Source: Malus domestica (Eukaryota; Streptophyta; Magnoliopsida; Rosales; Rosaceae). From it: a stretch of DNA of 64,000 bases. A model generated the notes under the pieces. It was not told the DNA's origin and did no database searches. It worked only from the letters and a program-made list of their open reading frames with translations. Position numbers and translations under genes: made by a program. Shown piece by piece: positions 22,131 through 32,531 of the stretch. Within the stretch, counting starts at the first letter, position 1, and each line of letters begins with the position of its first letter. The stretch is from assembly GCF_042453785.1 (NCBI RefSeq), contig NC_091673.1, forward strand, positions 4,223,501 to 4,287,500, read 5' to 3'.

Positions 22131-23528
22131 ATGGAGCCTTTCGTTAACCAAATGAGGTAATTCGGCCCTTAACCCCGAAAATATTCGACCTTGATTATGT
22201 AATTATGATTACTAATCACTATTGTTAGGGTGAGATTTTCCGGTGCAGGACAAGAGAAGACTGAAGAGTCAGGCAGCGTCTACGGCCGAAGAATACCGCC
22301 GCAGAAAACTGAGTCTTTCAAAGGTAATATATGGCTCTTTGTCTCTGCATAATATACAAAATGGTTTGGTGAGGGAACAAATTTTGTTAGTGGTTTAAGC
22401 TATTTCTTGCAGAGAAAAGGAAGACCCAGAACTGGTTCCAGAGACAGCTCTCGGGAAAAACGAGTCAGGATTATGATGCTAGCAATGCAATGAAGCATGC
22501 AACTGCGGTGGGAGCTGCTGCATTGGCCGTTAAATCAATCGAAGATTCGGCCATCTCTGATAAGAAAAGGACGGGCTATGAGCGCAAACCAACTTTGGAG
22601 AGGATCAAGAGCGGAAGGGAAGAAACAACAATTTCAAAGCCGGAATCTGGAAGATTTTCCAAAATATTCTCAGGTAAAAGTATCTTATACGCATAACATT
22701 GTTAACGACCCTAAACACTGAGTTTCCAGCATTCAAACTAGAACCAAGAAGATGTTCTGTATTAGGTGGAGGTTCGACGAAAAGGACTCCAGAACGAGAA
22801 GATCCGCATGGCAAGGCACCAATAAGCATTGCCACAACCAGGAAGAACCCCGAAAAGGCCGTCCTTCCTGCCCCATCTATCAAGAAAACTCCAACTTTTG
22901 CTGATAAACAGTCAAACAGCGCTGGTGGTGTAAACCCTGAAACTGCAGCGCCGAAACCCAATCTGTCCACAACTAGGAAACCTGAAAGCCATTGGAATGA
23001 AACCAGGAGGCCGAGTTCAACAGGACCTGGAACAACGAAAACACAAGCAGATATTTGGGAGGAAACTGAGATCGCTAGACTCAAAGAAAGGTAGCTACTC
23101 AGAAATCGGCGATCATTTTCATAATTTATAATTGAAACATCATGTTACATATAGGTTTTGACAGCCATATCATTGTCAGGCATGAGAAAATAAACGCCAC
23201 AATACTTGCATGGGAGAAGAAGAAGAAGAAGAAAAGCACAAACCATCTCCATAAAATAGAGGTTTTGCTTCATTTTATTTTCATATATAATCAATAATCT
23301 GATCATGAACTAATAATCCACTTATTGGAAAAGCAGAGTGAAGTAGAGCGAAAAAGAGCAAAAGCACTACAAAAGTTCAGCAGCGAGATGGAAACTATCA
23401 AACAGATTGCACAAGGAGCTAGGGCAGAGGCAGAGGAGAGGCATAGGAAAGAAGTCTTGAAGGTGAAAGAAAAGGCAAATGCAATGAGAACAACAGGGAA
23501 AGCTCCTAAAACATGCTTCTGCTTGTAA
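22131..23528 (+). CDS. Remorin family protein, six exons
   Basis: Exons: 22131-22156, 22229-22323, 22413-22673, 22730-23090 (or from 22766), 23180-23261 and 23337-23528. They join in frame to 338 or 326 residues. The C-terminal remorin domain is clear: TQADIWEETEIARLKER, then INATILAWEKKKKKK, RAKALQKFSSEMETIKQIAQ, a coiled coil, and the tail GKAPKTCFCL with two cysteines. Established knowledge: remorins are plant-only proteins of plasma-membrane nanodomains, anchored by an amphipathic C-terminal helix that is often S-acylated on such cysteines. The long N-terminal part is basic, serine/threonine-rich and disordered, as in the long-type remorins. Two acceptors for exon 4 (TTTCCAG before 22730 and GTATTAG before 22766) keep the same frame and differ by 12 codons. 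Confidence 0.92.
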
Positions 23529-24033
23529 CTAGACCAGTTGCTCACCGAGTTTCGAGAGTGTAAAATTTCTTTCACGATCCTGTATTTTCACTCAGAGTGT
23601 AATCATAATAAGAGTTCCACCGCATTATTAGCCGTACCATATCTAAAACATGTATAAATTAAACACAAAGGAATTTCCTATTACAAACTAACTAATAGGC
23701 ACTCATTTCATATAGCAAATTAGACATCATAGCCATCTATTCATTTTCTGCGGATTTCAAATAAGCATGCATGTAAATTCACTACGATAATTTTCATTAC
23801 CTCATCTAAAATAACATGAGCAACAATCTTGAGAGTACTCAAGCTTGGGCAAAAGGAAATCAGCTACTTCAAACTAATAATGATAGTTACATCAGTGATG
23901 ATCATTTAGACACAGAAGTCGGAACTTACAAATTACCCAAGAAAACTTGCCACATACACTCTTGAAACTTCCACTGTCATACACACAACAGAATCTGAGA
24001 AGGCTTTGGATAGCGAAGACTCAATTTGATGTG
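23529..24033. other. Convergent 3' flanks of the remorin and RING genes
   Basis: AT-rich, about 500 bases between two convergent genes; holds their 3' UTRs. No further feature seen. Confidence 0.5.
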
Positions 24034-24822
24034 TCACGAGCTTATCTCCTTTACCAGCCTATCCAAAATAGGGTATGCAAAGTACAACAACAAGAAAGAT
24101 GGAATTGCAAAAACAACTGTGAGTAACAAGTAGATTGCCAAAATAATAGCACTGCCAGGTATTGCGAAAAATGCAATCACGAGAAACAATATGACTAATG
24201 GGAACTTGGAAGTAATGTGAATGAAGCAATCCAAAGACTTGTGCAGGGAGAATTGATGCCGCTCCACATGGCCACCCCTATCATCACGGTTATGCCTTGA
24301 AAGTGAAGGACAACTAGAATGGTTCCTCCTCAGGTTACCGTTGGCAGCTTGATTTCCAATAGCCAAACTTGCTATTGGAGAACCAATTAGTTGATTTTCC
24401 CCACTGATTGCAGGAACAAACTTTAACCTATCACCATTAAAGCTCTCAACCATCCACAGAAGGAAGAAATTCTTGCGAGGAAACTTTAGATTACCCTTAT
24501 AAATCAGCCGCAAAGACAACTGGTGGCACCAAGGGCAAGAAATGAAAAATGGGATCTTAAACTTTTGAGAGGATAATTTTACGAGAGCCCATTGAAGCCC
24601 CAAGACACAGTTTCTACACAGGGTATGACCGCACCATAAGACATGGGGCACATTCTCGACAATGTTGAAAGATTCCAGGCATATAGGGCATTCTAACCCT
24701 TCCTCTCGGCTTGAATTCGAGCAGACTTCATCGTCCGAGGAGTCCAAGCAAACCTGACTCGGCTCTGATGAGCTTCTTTTTAGTCCAACGCTTGTGAAAG
24801 CATTTGAAGCAAAACCCCACAT
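24034..24822 (-). CDS. Membrane-anchored RING-finger E3 ubiquitin ligase
   Basis: A 262-residue single-exon CDS. A RING finger near residues 44-100 has the order CPIC, CGH, CRNC and CPWC, with the last pair widely spaced, as in plant RING-HC variants. A basic, serine-rich linker follows. Near the C-terminus two long hydrophobic segments (FPLVILFLVIAFFAIPGSAI and ILAIYLLLTVVFAIPSFLLL) predict two membrane helices with a cytosolic RING. Established knowledge: such proteins usually ubiquitinate membrane-linked substrates; the substrate here is unknown. I prefer the ATG at 24822 (MWGFASNAF) over one nine codons upstream. The leader is probably spliced: a donor (AAAG|GTAAAG on the minus strand) lies near 25618, and an acceptor lies about 60 bases before the ATG. 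From memory a RING gene holds the matching place next to a remorin in Arabidopsis (At1g69330). Confidence 0.88.
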   Translation of the reverse strand: MWGFASNAFTSVGLKRSSSEPSQVCLDSSDDEVCSNSSREEGLECPICLESFNIVENVPHVLWCGHTLCRNCVLGLQWALVKLSSQKFKIPFFISCPWCHQLSLRLIYKGNLKFPRKNFFLLWMVESFNGDRLKFVPAISGENQLIGSPIASLAIGNQAANGNLRRNHSSCPSLSRHNRDDRGGHVERHQFSLHKSLDCFIHITSKFPLVILFLVIAFFAIPGSAIILAIYLLLTVVFAIPSFLLLYFAYPILDRLVKEISS

Positions 24823-26659
24823 CGTAACAAATAAATAAGGGCGACACAAATTAAGGGGTTAATTACTAAAACCGCAGAAACTGCAACACCATTCAACCAT
24901 GAAACTTGAATCTTCACAAATTCTTCAATTTTACCCTGTCAACAGTAAGCTAGTTTAGTTCCTACAAATTTGAATATACATATCCTTTTTCGACGTGAAA
25001 AAGTAATTTATTCAACAAATACACAAAAACATGTATGACATTGGCAACCCCTGCAACAATAGACCAACCCAGCACCAAAAATCCTTAACACAAACTTGCT
25101 TGATGAAAATTACTTCCGAATCGAGACACCCCAATCATTACAATTACCCATTTCACAGTAGAGTCCTTATTACACCAGTGAAGTAGACACCTTATAATTT
25201 GCACAATCACTTAGCATACTGGGAAAAATCAAAGAATAACCAACAACAATTTAGGTTCTAGAACATGAAATACTTTACCATTCTCTAAGGTTAACATAAA
25301 AATCCTTAAGTTTTAACACAATGCAGCATAATTTTAAAGTACCCACCAAAACTCATAAATTGATTTCTGATGGAGAAACCAAAGTGCTAGGATATGAACT
25401 ACCCAACAAATAATTAAGCAAAATATGATTTGGGGTTCTAGTAATTTGCACGATCACAGTATTGACAGGCGAAATTAACAAGCTTTTAACAAGGAACAGA
25501 ACAAACAATTATCCCAAAATTCAACATTTCAATGCGGCATATATTTACGTAGATTCGAATCGACGATTAAAGCAAATTAAGATATAAAGGGGACGATTTG
25601 GAGGTCAAAACTTTACCTTTTAACAAGATTGACTGAAACTGCAGTGGGGGGATGTAGAAAGAGGGCGGAGAGAGAGCGGCAGATGAATGAGCGAGCAGAG
25701 CTCGGTTCCTCTGTTCCTCTGCAGCTACCGTGTTAAAAGGACAAAGAAAAGGAGACGTAGAGAACGTAACGGTGTTAAAAATTAGGGTAGGTGCCAGGTG
25801 GCAAACCCGTGTCATAAGGATTCTGGTTTGTTTGGTCAACAAGGATTCTGGTTAGGTCCTTTGTTGGAAAAGGAAACAAATCTCCTCCGGATCCCTTTTC
25901 ACCTTATCCATCTAATTCAGAATTCGGGCTGTTGAAATTTAATTAAACAGCTACACTTATTATCATTTTTTAAGAGGCCCCTATATTTGTAACCGTTGAA
26001 TCAAATTTCAACGGTCCATATCCCAAACTAAATGAAGTTGGAAAAACAAAAGAGCAAACAGAGTGGGAGAATAGAATAGGATGCAAATTAAATATTATTA
26101 TTTTTATCTGTTTTTTGAAACCAACCAAGAAAAATCAAAGTTTTGTTGGGCAGACCTGATACAAATATAGATGGTATGATGTGTCTAATTACGATAGTCC
26201 AGATTACTCAGTAGTATGGAAAATAAACAGTTAAGATTGAATTGATAAAATGTTATTTTTATTTTATCAATTCAATTGATATTTTGTAGAACGGACTATT
26301 GAAGACTAACCCGTCTATGTACATCTAAATCTATTTTCCAAAAGAAAAGTATCACCTAAATCTGTTTAGATTATGTTTAGAGACACCAATTTGGCACCGG
26401 ATTTTTTCAGTTTAGCTGTCTCATTAATCAAATTTAATATAATGTGGAATTTACATATGAAATTTATAATATTCTTTTATTATGCTAGAAAAACTTCCAT
26501 GCAACGAAAATACTGTTTTGTATCGGTACTTCAGATGAATCACGTTATAATGTTCACTGCATCATTGCCTTGCATTGTCACCTGACATATCTGTGTATCT
26601 AAGTTTCTTGAAGTGGACAATTAACTTTACGTAATTAATGATTAACGATGATTGCTGGA
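24823..26659. other. RING gene leader, promoter and spacer
   Basis: 24823-25618 is the probable 5' UTR intron of the RING gene, and 25619-25850 its first leader exon and promoter side. From 25850 to 26659 I see AT-rich spacer with one perfect short inverted repeat (26237-26275) and no coding frame of substance. Confidence 0.5.
26237..26275. repeat. Perfect 15-bp inverted repeat with a 9-base loop
   Basis: TTGAATTGATAAAAT at 26237-26251 is the exact reverse complement of 26261-26275. It lies in spacer sequence; it is not followed by a T-run and no function is assigned. Confidence 0.7.
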
Positions 26660-27130
26660 TTAGTCCTTCATGAAACCTTGAGCCATCTTTAAATAGCCCC
26701 CAAATTTACCATGCCCACCCTCCTCCTCACCGTCATCCTTTTTAGTGTGCTTTTTCTTGCTTTTAGGGCTCTCCTCCGACTCAGAAGCTGAAGAATGAGA
26801 AGTTTTGTGGCCACCTCCCTCACCTTCTGTGCCACCACCGCCGTACTTGCGGAGCAAACCTTCTGCCTTGCCGATGTAACTCCCCATGCCTTCCTTCTCG
26901 TCCAAACCACCGTATGCGGAGGCAGCGCTTAGAACGGTGCTGGCAGCCTTGCAAACCTCAGCTTTGTCGTACTTCTCCCCTTTAGCCGCGCCCGCCACAA
27001 TTTTCGCGCTCGACATCACCTCCCCCATCGATGGCTTCCCGCCCTTCTCCTTCGCTCCTCCCATTTTCCGCTCACGATGTTCGCCCTGATCATCCTCTTC
27101 ATCCCTTTCATCCCCATGATGCCGATCCAT
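26660..27130 (-). CDS. Nodulin-related protein 1-like (short paralogue)
   Basis: A 156-residue intronless protein. The conserved core of the nodulin-related protein (NRP1) family is present: SMGEVMSSAKIVAGAAKGEK, then a YDKAEVCKAASTVLSAAS block, GLDEKEGMGSYIGKAEGLLR, a charged glycine/serine/lysine-rich linker, and the closing KFGGYLKMAQGFMKD. Established knowledge: Arabidopsis NRP1 is a small hydrophilic stress-related protein reported to act in abscisic-acid and heat responses; its biochemical role is unclear. It is strongly charged and probably largely disordered, with no signal or membrane segment. It sits about 0.6 kb from a longer paralogue in the same direction, a tandem pair. Confidence 0.88.
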   Translation of the reverse strand: MDRHHGDERDEEDDQGEHRERKMGGAKEKGGKPSMGEVMSSAKIVAGAAKGEKYDKAEVCKAASTVLSAASAYGGLDEKEGMGSYIGKAEGLLRKYGGGGTEGEGGGHKTSHSSASESEESPKSKKKHTKKDDGEEEGGHGKFGGYLKMAQGFMKD

Positions 27131-27722
27131 TAGCTAATTCAAAGAAAATGTAGCAGTGCTTTATATTTTTTTATTTTTTTTTCATATAGTGATGAGAAAT
27201 TGATTAGCTTTTTGTTGAATATATACGACACTCTCCATGGGTATATATTCTCTCCACTTTGTGATGTACCCGTTTTTAATGCATTATCCACAAACAGCTT
27301 TTATTTTGGGTGATGTTAATTGATGGTTCACTTTTTTTTATTCTTTAATTATCATAGCCAAATATTTAAGCAGAATTTTTACGGCCACTCGTTCCTCACC
27401 GAGAAAAACTTCGATAGGGCGCAACATTTAAATGTACGATCGATGTCTTATATGCATTGAGGGTTTATTTGAAAGAAAAGTAGAGCCCACATATACATAA
27501 ATCTTCTACATGACACAAACACAATTGCTTAAGAAATACATACACATAATACACAGGAAAACACAATGGAAATGGAAGGCCTAAAACCAAATACAGAAAG
27601 TAAAACAAACTTTAACTAACATCATAATTAAGTTAACAACTAAGAAAGCCAAATTAAGTGAGAGTGCCGCAGGATCATGAGGATAATAACCTTACATAAT
27701 TAGTGATTAATTATGACGATCA
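27131..27722. other. Spacer between the tandem NRP genes
   Basis: Promoter side of the short NRP gene and 3' flank of the long one. AT-rich, with nothing else recognised. Confidence 0.5.
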
Positions 27723-28889
27723 TCACTTCTTCAAGAATCCCTGAGCCACCTTAAGATAATCACCAAACCCACCTGATCCACCCTCCTCCTCCTCCTCATC
27801 CTTTTTACCATGTTTCTTCTTAGTCTCATGCTCTCCGCTCACCGGATAGTTCTCATCATCGTCTCTTCTCTCCTTCCCCACACCATGCTTATGAGACTCG
27901 GAAGAGTAGTGGCCTCCTCCTCCAGAGTTATGAGACTCAGAAGAGTAGTGGCTTCCTCCTCCGCCGCTTCCGCCGCCGCCGCTGCCGTACTTGTGAAGCA
28001 TATCCTCAGCCCTTCTAACATAACTCCCAAGTCCTTCTTTCTCGTCCAGCTTCCCATAGTGCGCGGCAGCGCTTAGGATGTTACTAGCAGCCTCCGAAAC
28101 CCTAGCTCTGTCGATCTTTTCCCCGCCGCCTTTGTTCATCGAAGATTTGGCTGCTTCCGCCACAATCTTGGCACTAGACATCAGCTCGCTCGTCGTCGGT
28201 GCAGCATGTCCCGGCTTCCCGTAGTGGCCCTCCGGCTTCCCGTGGTGACCCTCAGCCGCGGATTTTCTCTCGCCACCATATTGATCTTCCTGGTCTTTGT
28301 CCCCATAACCTCCGGACCGGTAGTGACCCTCAGTCGCGGATTTTCTCTCGCCACCATATTCATCATCCTGGTATTTGTCGCCGTATCCTCCGGACCGGTG
28401 GTGACCCTCGGTCGCGGATTTTCTCTCGCCACCATATTCATCGTCCTGGTATTTGTCCCCGTATCCTCCGGACCGGTGATGACCCTCGGTCGCGGATTTT
28501 CTCTCGCCACCATATTCATCCTCCTGGTATTTGTCCCCGTATCCTCCGGACCGGTGGTGACCCTCAGTCGCGGATTTTCTCTCGCCACCATATTCATCTT
28601 CCTGGTATTTGTCCCCATATCCTCCGGACCGGTGGTGACCCTCGGTCACAGATTTTCTCTCGCCGCCATACTGATCGTCCTGGTATTTCTCCCTGTAACC
28701 TCCAGACCGGTGGTGACCCTCAGTCGCGGATTTTCTCTCGCCACCATATTGATCGTCTTGGTCTTTGTCCCCGTAACCTCCGGACCGGTGGTGACCCTCT
28801 GTCCCGGATTTTCTCTGGCCATCGTATTGATCATCGTCGTCTTTGTCCCCGTAACCTAAGGAAGAGAAAGCTGATGAAAGCCGATCCAT
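27723..28889 (-). CDS. Nodulin-related protein 1-like with eight 26-residue N-terminal repeats
   Basis: A 388-residue intronless protein. Residues about 13-220 are eight tandem 26-residue units of the form YGDKYQDDEYGGERKSATEG plus HHRSGG. The C-terminal half is the NRP1 core: TSELMSSAKIVAEAAKSSMN, an IDRARVSEAASNILSAAAHY block, GKLDEKEGLGSYVRRAEDML, a Gly/Ser/His-rich linker and GGFGDYLKVAQGFLKK. The repeats are hydrophilic, balanced in acidic and basic residues and rich in Gly, Tyr and His, resembling disordered desiccation proteins in composition but not in motif. From memory, family members are usually under 200 residues and lack these repeats, so the expansion is unusual. The first unit is the most diverged. 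The open antisense frames across the repeats are a by-product of the 78-bp period. Confidence 0.9.
   Translation of the reverse strand: MDRLSSAFSSLGYGDKDDDDQYDGQRKSGTEGHHRSGGYGDKDQDDQYGGERKSATEGHHRSGGYREKYQDDQYGGERKSVTEGHHRSGGYGDKYQEDEYGGERKSATEGHHRSGGYGDKYQEDEYGGERKSATEGHHRSGGYGDKYQDDEYGGERKSATEGHHRSGGYGDKYQDDEYGGERKSATEGHYRSGGYGDKDQEDQYGGERKSAAEGHHGKPEGHYGKPGHAAPTTSELMSSAKIVAEAAKSSMNKGGGEKIDRARVSEAASNILSAAAHYGKLDEKEGLGSYVRRAEDMLHKYGSGGGGSGGGGSHYSSESHNSGGGGHYSSESHKHGVGKERRDDDENYPVSGEHETKKKHGKKDEEEEEGGSGGFGDYLKVAQGFLKK
28230..28853 (-). repeat. Coding minisatellite, 8 x 78 bp
   Basis: Eight direct repeats of 78 bp, each exactly 26 codons, encode the N-terminal repeat domain of the long NRP-like protein. 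The inner units are nearly identical in DNA, while the outermost ones have diverged. This pattern suggests recent unequal exchange in the middle of the array. Copy number is likely to vary between alleles. Confidence 0.92.
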
Positions 28890-29008
28890 CAGTGAGTGAA
28901 GAAAAGTAGATCTACTGCTTTTGCTTTGTGAGGAGGATTTAATAAAACGGGTGGAAGCCGGTTACATATAAATCGACTTGCACATGCTTCTCGGTGGATG
29001 GATATTTG

Positions 29009-29237
29009 GGATTTGGATCCTCTTCGGATCCCCTCCCTGGGGATCCCGGGGATCAAGATACAAGGACCGTTCATCAAAGATCGTGCGGTCATAATTAAAT
29101 ATTTTACGCAAAACGAGACTGATTTACTTTTAAAAATATAAAATCATTTAATTTTGACCGCACGATATTTGATGAACGGTCATTGTGCCTTGATCCCCGG
29201 GATCCCCAGGGAAGGGATCCGGAGAGGATCCAAATCC
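29009..29237. mobile_element. Mutator-type MITE (229 bp) with exact 9-bp target duplication
   Basis: Terminal inverted repeats of about 90 bp begin GGATTTGGATCC on both strands and are rich in GGATCC and GGGATCCC. The flanks carry an exact 9-bp duplication, GGATATTTG (29000-29008 and 29238-29246), typical of Mutator-like elements. The arms pair along most of the length, so a transcript would fold into a hairpin. No coding. Confidence 0.88.
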
Positions 29238-29246
29238 GGATATTTG

Positions 29247-30183
29247 GATTTATTTTATAATTGTCGGTGGACCTTTCACGTGGTGATGTTAAATCCACGT
29301 CTCGCTTACAGCTGAAAAGCCAAAAGGAAACATTTTCTTTATTTCAATCCCTTGAAGTCATTTCATTTTTCTTTAGACAAATATTTATCGAATTTTCAAA
29401 TTATAAAGATTTGACATAGCGATGAAAAATCACAGATGAGCAAGGACTGAGTTAATTTTTTTTAGATCAAATCCAACTCTGAGCTAAATGCTATTTTTTA
29501 GGTTTTATTTTCTCCCAAGTCCAACCCAGCTCATGCTAAATGTGTAGATTAAAAGCTAAAAGCCAAACAAAAGTCAAATTCTCCTTAGGATTTAGCCCAG
29601 AAAATGGTGTGGGCACCACTAGACCTCATCCATATGAGCATGTCTCATAGGATTTATTGAATCCAACGGTTGAGATCGAATATAATCAAATCTAAATGTA
29701 AACTATATATATATAGTTACCCAAATTTAAATCCAACGGCTAAAATAATTAAAAAAATTATTTAACTCAAAATTCAACCAAATTTAATGATTTTTCAATA
29801 TTTATCGGAATTTAAATATTTTTAGGTTAAAATGTTCATAAAATTAAATTATAATAGTGTACATAATATTTTTTTTTTAAATTAGCTTAAATTTATTCTT
29901 TAATAATCTTAGGTTAAAAAATTTAAGCCACAAGGATTGGAACAGAAAATATGTCTCTAGGCTAAAAATTTTAGATTTTAGCCCAAGGGTTGGAGATGGT
30001 CTTAGTGGGAGCCAATTTCAAGACTTTGAAAACAAAAATTTGTGAGAGTAAATTTTTTATTTTATTTTATAATTTCATTGCTTTTCTTTTATTTTTAAAT
30101 TTTATTAAGTCAACTTGTGGACATTTTTCACAATAATAACTTATTATACATATTTGTTGCAAATTTCAACTAAATGTTTTTTT
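29247..30183. other. AT-rich spacer with probable old MITE remains
   Basis: No coding frames. Around 29480-30005 a stretch begins with text like GAGCTAAATGCTATTTTTTAG and ends with GGGTTGGAGATGGTCTTA, a style seen at the ends of plant MITEs. I could not fix ends or target duplications, so it is not called as an element. Confidence 0.4.
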
Positions 30184-30335
30184 AACTAACGATATTATTT
30201 ACACTAAAGAGAATAGATTGGGTTTAGCCTCATAATGAGCTAGCAATAATGTGGTTCAAATTCGTCTTTGACGAGAATCGAACCTAAGACTTCTCACTTA
30301 CAAGTGAAGAAGAATACTACTAGACTGTAGTACTA
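30184..30335 (-). mobile_element. tRNA-derived SINE, family 1 (minus orientation)
   Basis: On the minus strand it reads GTAGTATTCTTCTTCACTTG, then GTGAGAAGTCTTAGGTTCGA with a polymerase III B-box-like GGTTCGATTCTC. It continues with GAATTTGAACCACATTATTG, a GAGGCTAAACCCA-like segment, and ends near AATATCG. Related copies are at 32279, 60898 and 61655. Confidence 0.65.
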
Positions 30336-30467
30336 AGTAGCTAACCAAAATACTTAAATATGATAAATTCTTCTGATTTTTTTCCTCTACACAAAACTTT
30401 AGTTAGGCCAGTTGTCCCTAGTGGGTCTTAGCTGCCTCTGTCCTTGCAACAAAAGAATAAAAATGTA

Positions 30468-31784
30468 GGGCAAAAGACTGTTTACTACCCTCATGTTTTG
30501 TGGTTTTCAACATTTAGTACATCAATTTTTTTTCATCTCAGAATCATACCTAAAGTGTTAATTTTGGGACAGTTTCGTACATCCGTTAGTCAAACAATTA
30601 GTTCTCCCGTTAAGTGATGACGTGGCGCCCATGTGGACAATAATTGGGCGCCACGTGTCATTAAAAAATATAAAAATATTAAAAATATTTATATTAAAAT
30701 AAAAAATAAAAAAAACCATAATCCCCTACTTCTTCCCTGCAACCCGCACCCTCCCTAGATTTTTCTTCTTCTTCTTCCCATATTCGGTTTTTTTTTTTCC
30801 TTTTCTTTCTTCTGTTCTTCTTCTTCTTCTTTCTTATCTTCAGGATTTAAAAATTTAAAACAAAAAAAAAAAATAATAATCTGGGCTTTCACCCATCCCG
30901 ACACCCTCCCTCTTTCCCCCCCCCCCCTCTCTTCCCTGCACCCATCCTCCCCGCACACCCATCCATTCCCCTCCTTCTCCCTCCCTTCTCTCATCTGCAG
31001 TCCACACGGAGCCCTCCCACCCCTCATTCCGAAGCCACTGGGAGGAGGTCAAGCTTCGTCGACACGGGGGTTATGGCAGAGATCGAAGGCCCCTTGAGGA
31101 CCCATCAAGTCCGACGACCTGCAATTCCAGATTTTGATTTTTTTATACCAGATTAATGTTAGGGTTAGGGATTGGAGGGAGGGTGAGAGATCTCTGTGTG
31201 AACTGCAGAGGAGAGAAGGGAGGGAGAAGGAGGGGAATGGGTGGGTGTGCGGGGAGGATGGGTGCAGGGAAGAGAAGGGAGGGAGAATGAGGGAGGGTAT
31301 CGGGATGGGTGAAAGCCCAGATTTTTTATTTTTTTTGTTTTAAATTTTTAAATCTTGAAGATAAGGGAGGGAGAAGGAAGGAGGGGGGTTGGGATGGGTG
31401 AAAGCCCAGATTTTTTTTTTTTTTTTTTAATTTTTGTATCCTGAAGATAAGAAAGAAGAAGAAGAAAGAAGAAGAAAGAAGAAGAAGAACAGAAGAAAGA
31501 AAAAGCTGGGGAGGGTGCGGGTTGCTGGGAAGGGATTATGTTTTTTTTTTTTTTTTTTTTATAAATATTTTTAATATTTTAATATTTTTAATGACACGTG
31601 GCGCCCAATCATTGTCCACATGGGTGCCACGTCATCACTTAACGGGAGAACTAACAGTTTGACTAACGGATGTATCAAACTGTCCCAAAATTAACACTTT
31701 AGGTATGACTCTGGGATGAAAAAAAATTTATGTACTAAATGTTGAAAACCACGAAACATGAGGGTAGTAAACAGTCTTTTGCCC
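30468..31784. mobile_element. Long foldback (Mutator-like) element, 1317 bp, exact 9-bp target duplication
   Basis: The ends GGGCAAAAGACTGTTTACTA and its complement bound an element flanked by an exact 9-bp duplication, AAAAATGTA (30459-30467 and 31785-31793). The left arm (30468 to about 31015) and right arm (about 31190-31784) are inverted copies over most of their length, including a G-box-bearing stretch (GGCGCCACGTGTC). The inner arms are purine- or pyrimidine-rich. The right arm has a roughly 90-bp internal duplication (a GGGATGGGTGAAAGCCCAG block near 31302 and 31391). The middle, about 31016-31190, is GC-richer and unique, and may be captured sequence as in Pack-MULEs. No transposase is encoded. 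Confidence 0.9.
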
Positions 31785-31882
31785 AAAAATGTATTACTTA
31801 AGTATGAAAACGGCATGATACAGAAATTTGTATATGATTATTTGAAATGAGTAATTTACAAATCTTTGTCACATATTTGTAA

Positions 31883-32035
31883 GGAAAACTAATGAAAAGG
31901 GCTTGAAAACTTTGAGTTTTAACGATAAGGACAAAATAAAGGGTAAAGTGAATAGTACCAGGTTTGACTTTTTGGTGTAAAAATATGGTTTTTCATTAAA
32001 ATAAACAGTAACGCGGGCTTTTCGTTAAAACTCCC
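31883..32035 (-). mobile_element. Short MITE, 153-bp family, copy A
   Basis: A reverse-oriented copy of a 150-bp sequence also present at 32532 and 59941. Shared blocks include GGGTAAAGTGAATAGTACCA and GGCTTGAAAACTTTGAGTTT. The ends resemble each other inversely (ACTAATGAAAAGGGC and TTTTAACGAAAAGCC, in opposite orientation). The superfamily is not assigned. Confidence 0.75.
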
Positions 32036-32278
32036 TATTCTGTAATGCTCATAAACTCCATTTTCTAATAATTCCCACCTATTTTTTCGATCTATCTCTT
32101 CTTTATTTGACCTATATGTCTTAGAATTTGAAAATAGCTCATCCAAACAATAGCGTAATGAAATTTCTTCCAATAAAAATAAATCAATCCTTAATGGAAC
32201 TGCATTAGCAACATATTTATTAAGAGTGTAACATACCCAATCTAAAAATTAACCTTGAGTTGCCACTTAATATTACAG

Positions 32279-32431
32279 TTTAGTGGTATTCTTCTTTATT
32301 TGTAAGTGATATGTCTTATGTTCGATTATCGCCAAAGGCGAATTTGAACCACATTATTACTAGCCCATTGTGAGGCTAAGTCCATCATCTCTCTTTAATA
32401 GAATAATATCGTTTGTTCAAAAAAAAAAAAA
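32279..32431 (+). mobile_element. tRNA-derived SINE, family 1
   Basis: Reads TTTAGTGGTATTCTTCTTTA, then a B-box-like GTTCGATTATCGCC, GAATTTGAACCACATTATTA, GCCCATTGTGAGGCTAAG and an end AATATCGTTTGTTC, followed by an A-run. The tRNA-like head and A-tail fit a plant SINE. It is the best preserved of four copies here. Confidence 0.7.
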
Positions 32432-32531
32432 CCATGGGCTGAAGCTTATTACGTTATTGTGTTAATTTTTTTTTTAGATGATGATTTACCAAGTGTTTAT
32501 AGGCATATAAGCTTTATGTTGATTCTTTGTA

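Noticed and set aside
28199-28909. Long open frames on the plus strand across the NRP repeat array (over 200 codons in two frames).
   Set aside because: The 78-bp unit is a multiple of three, so any frame open in one unit stays open in all. The products are low in complexity and match no family, while the minus-strand frame has the NRP core.
30184-32431. Regularly recurring blocks considered as a CRISPR-like array.
   Set aside because: The repeats are few, unevenly spaced and in both orientations. They are dispersed SINE and MITE copies in a plant genome.
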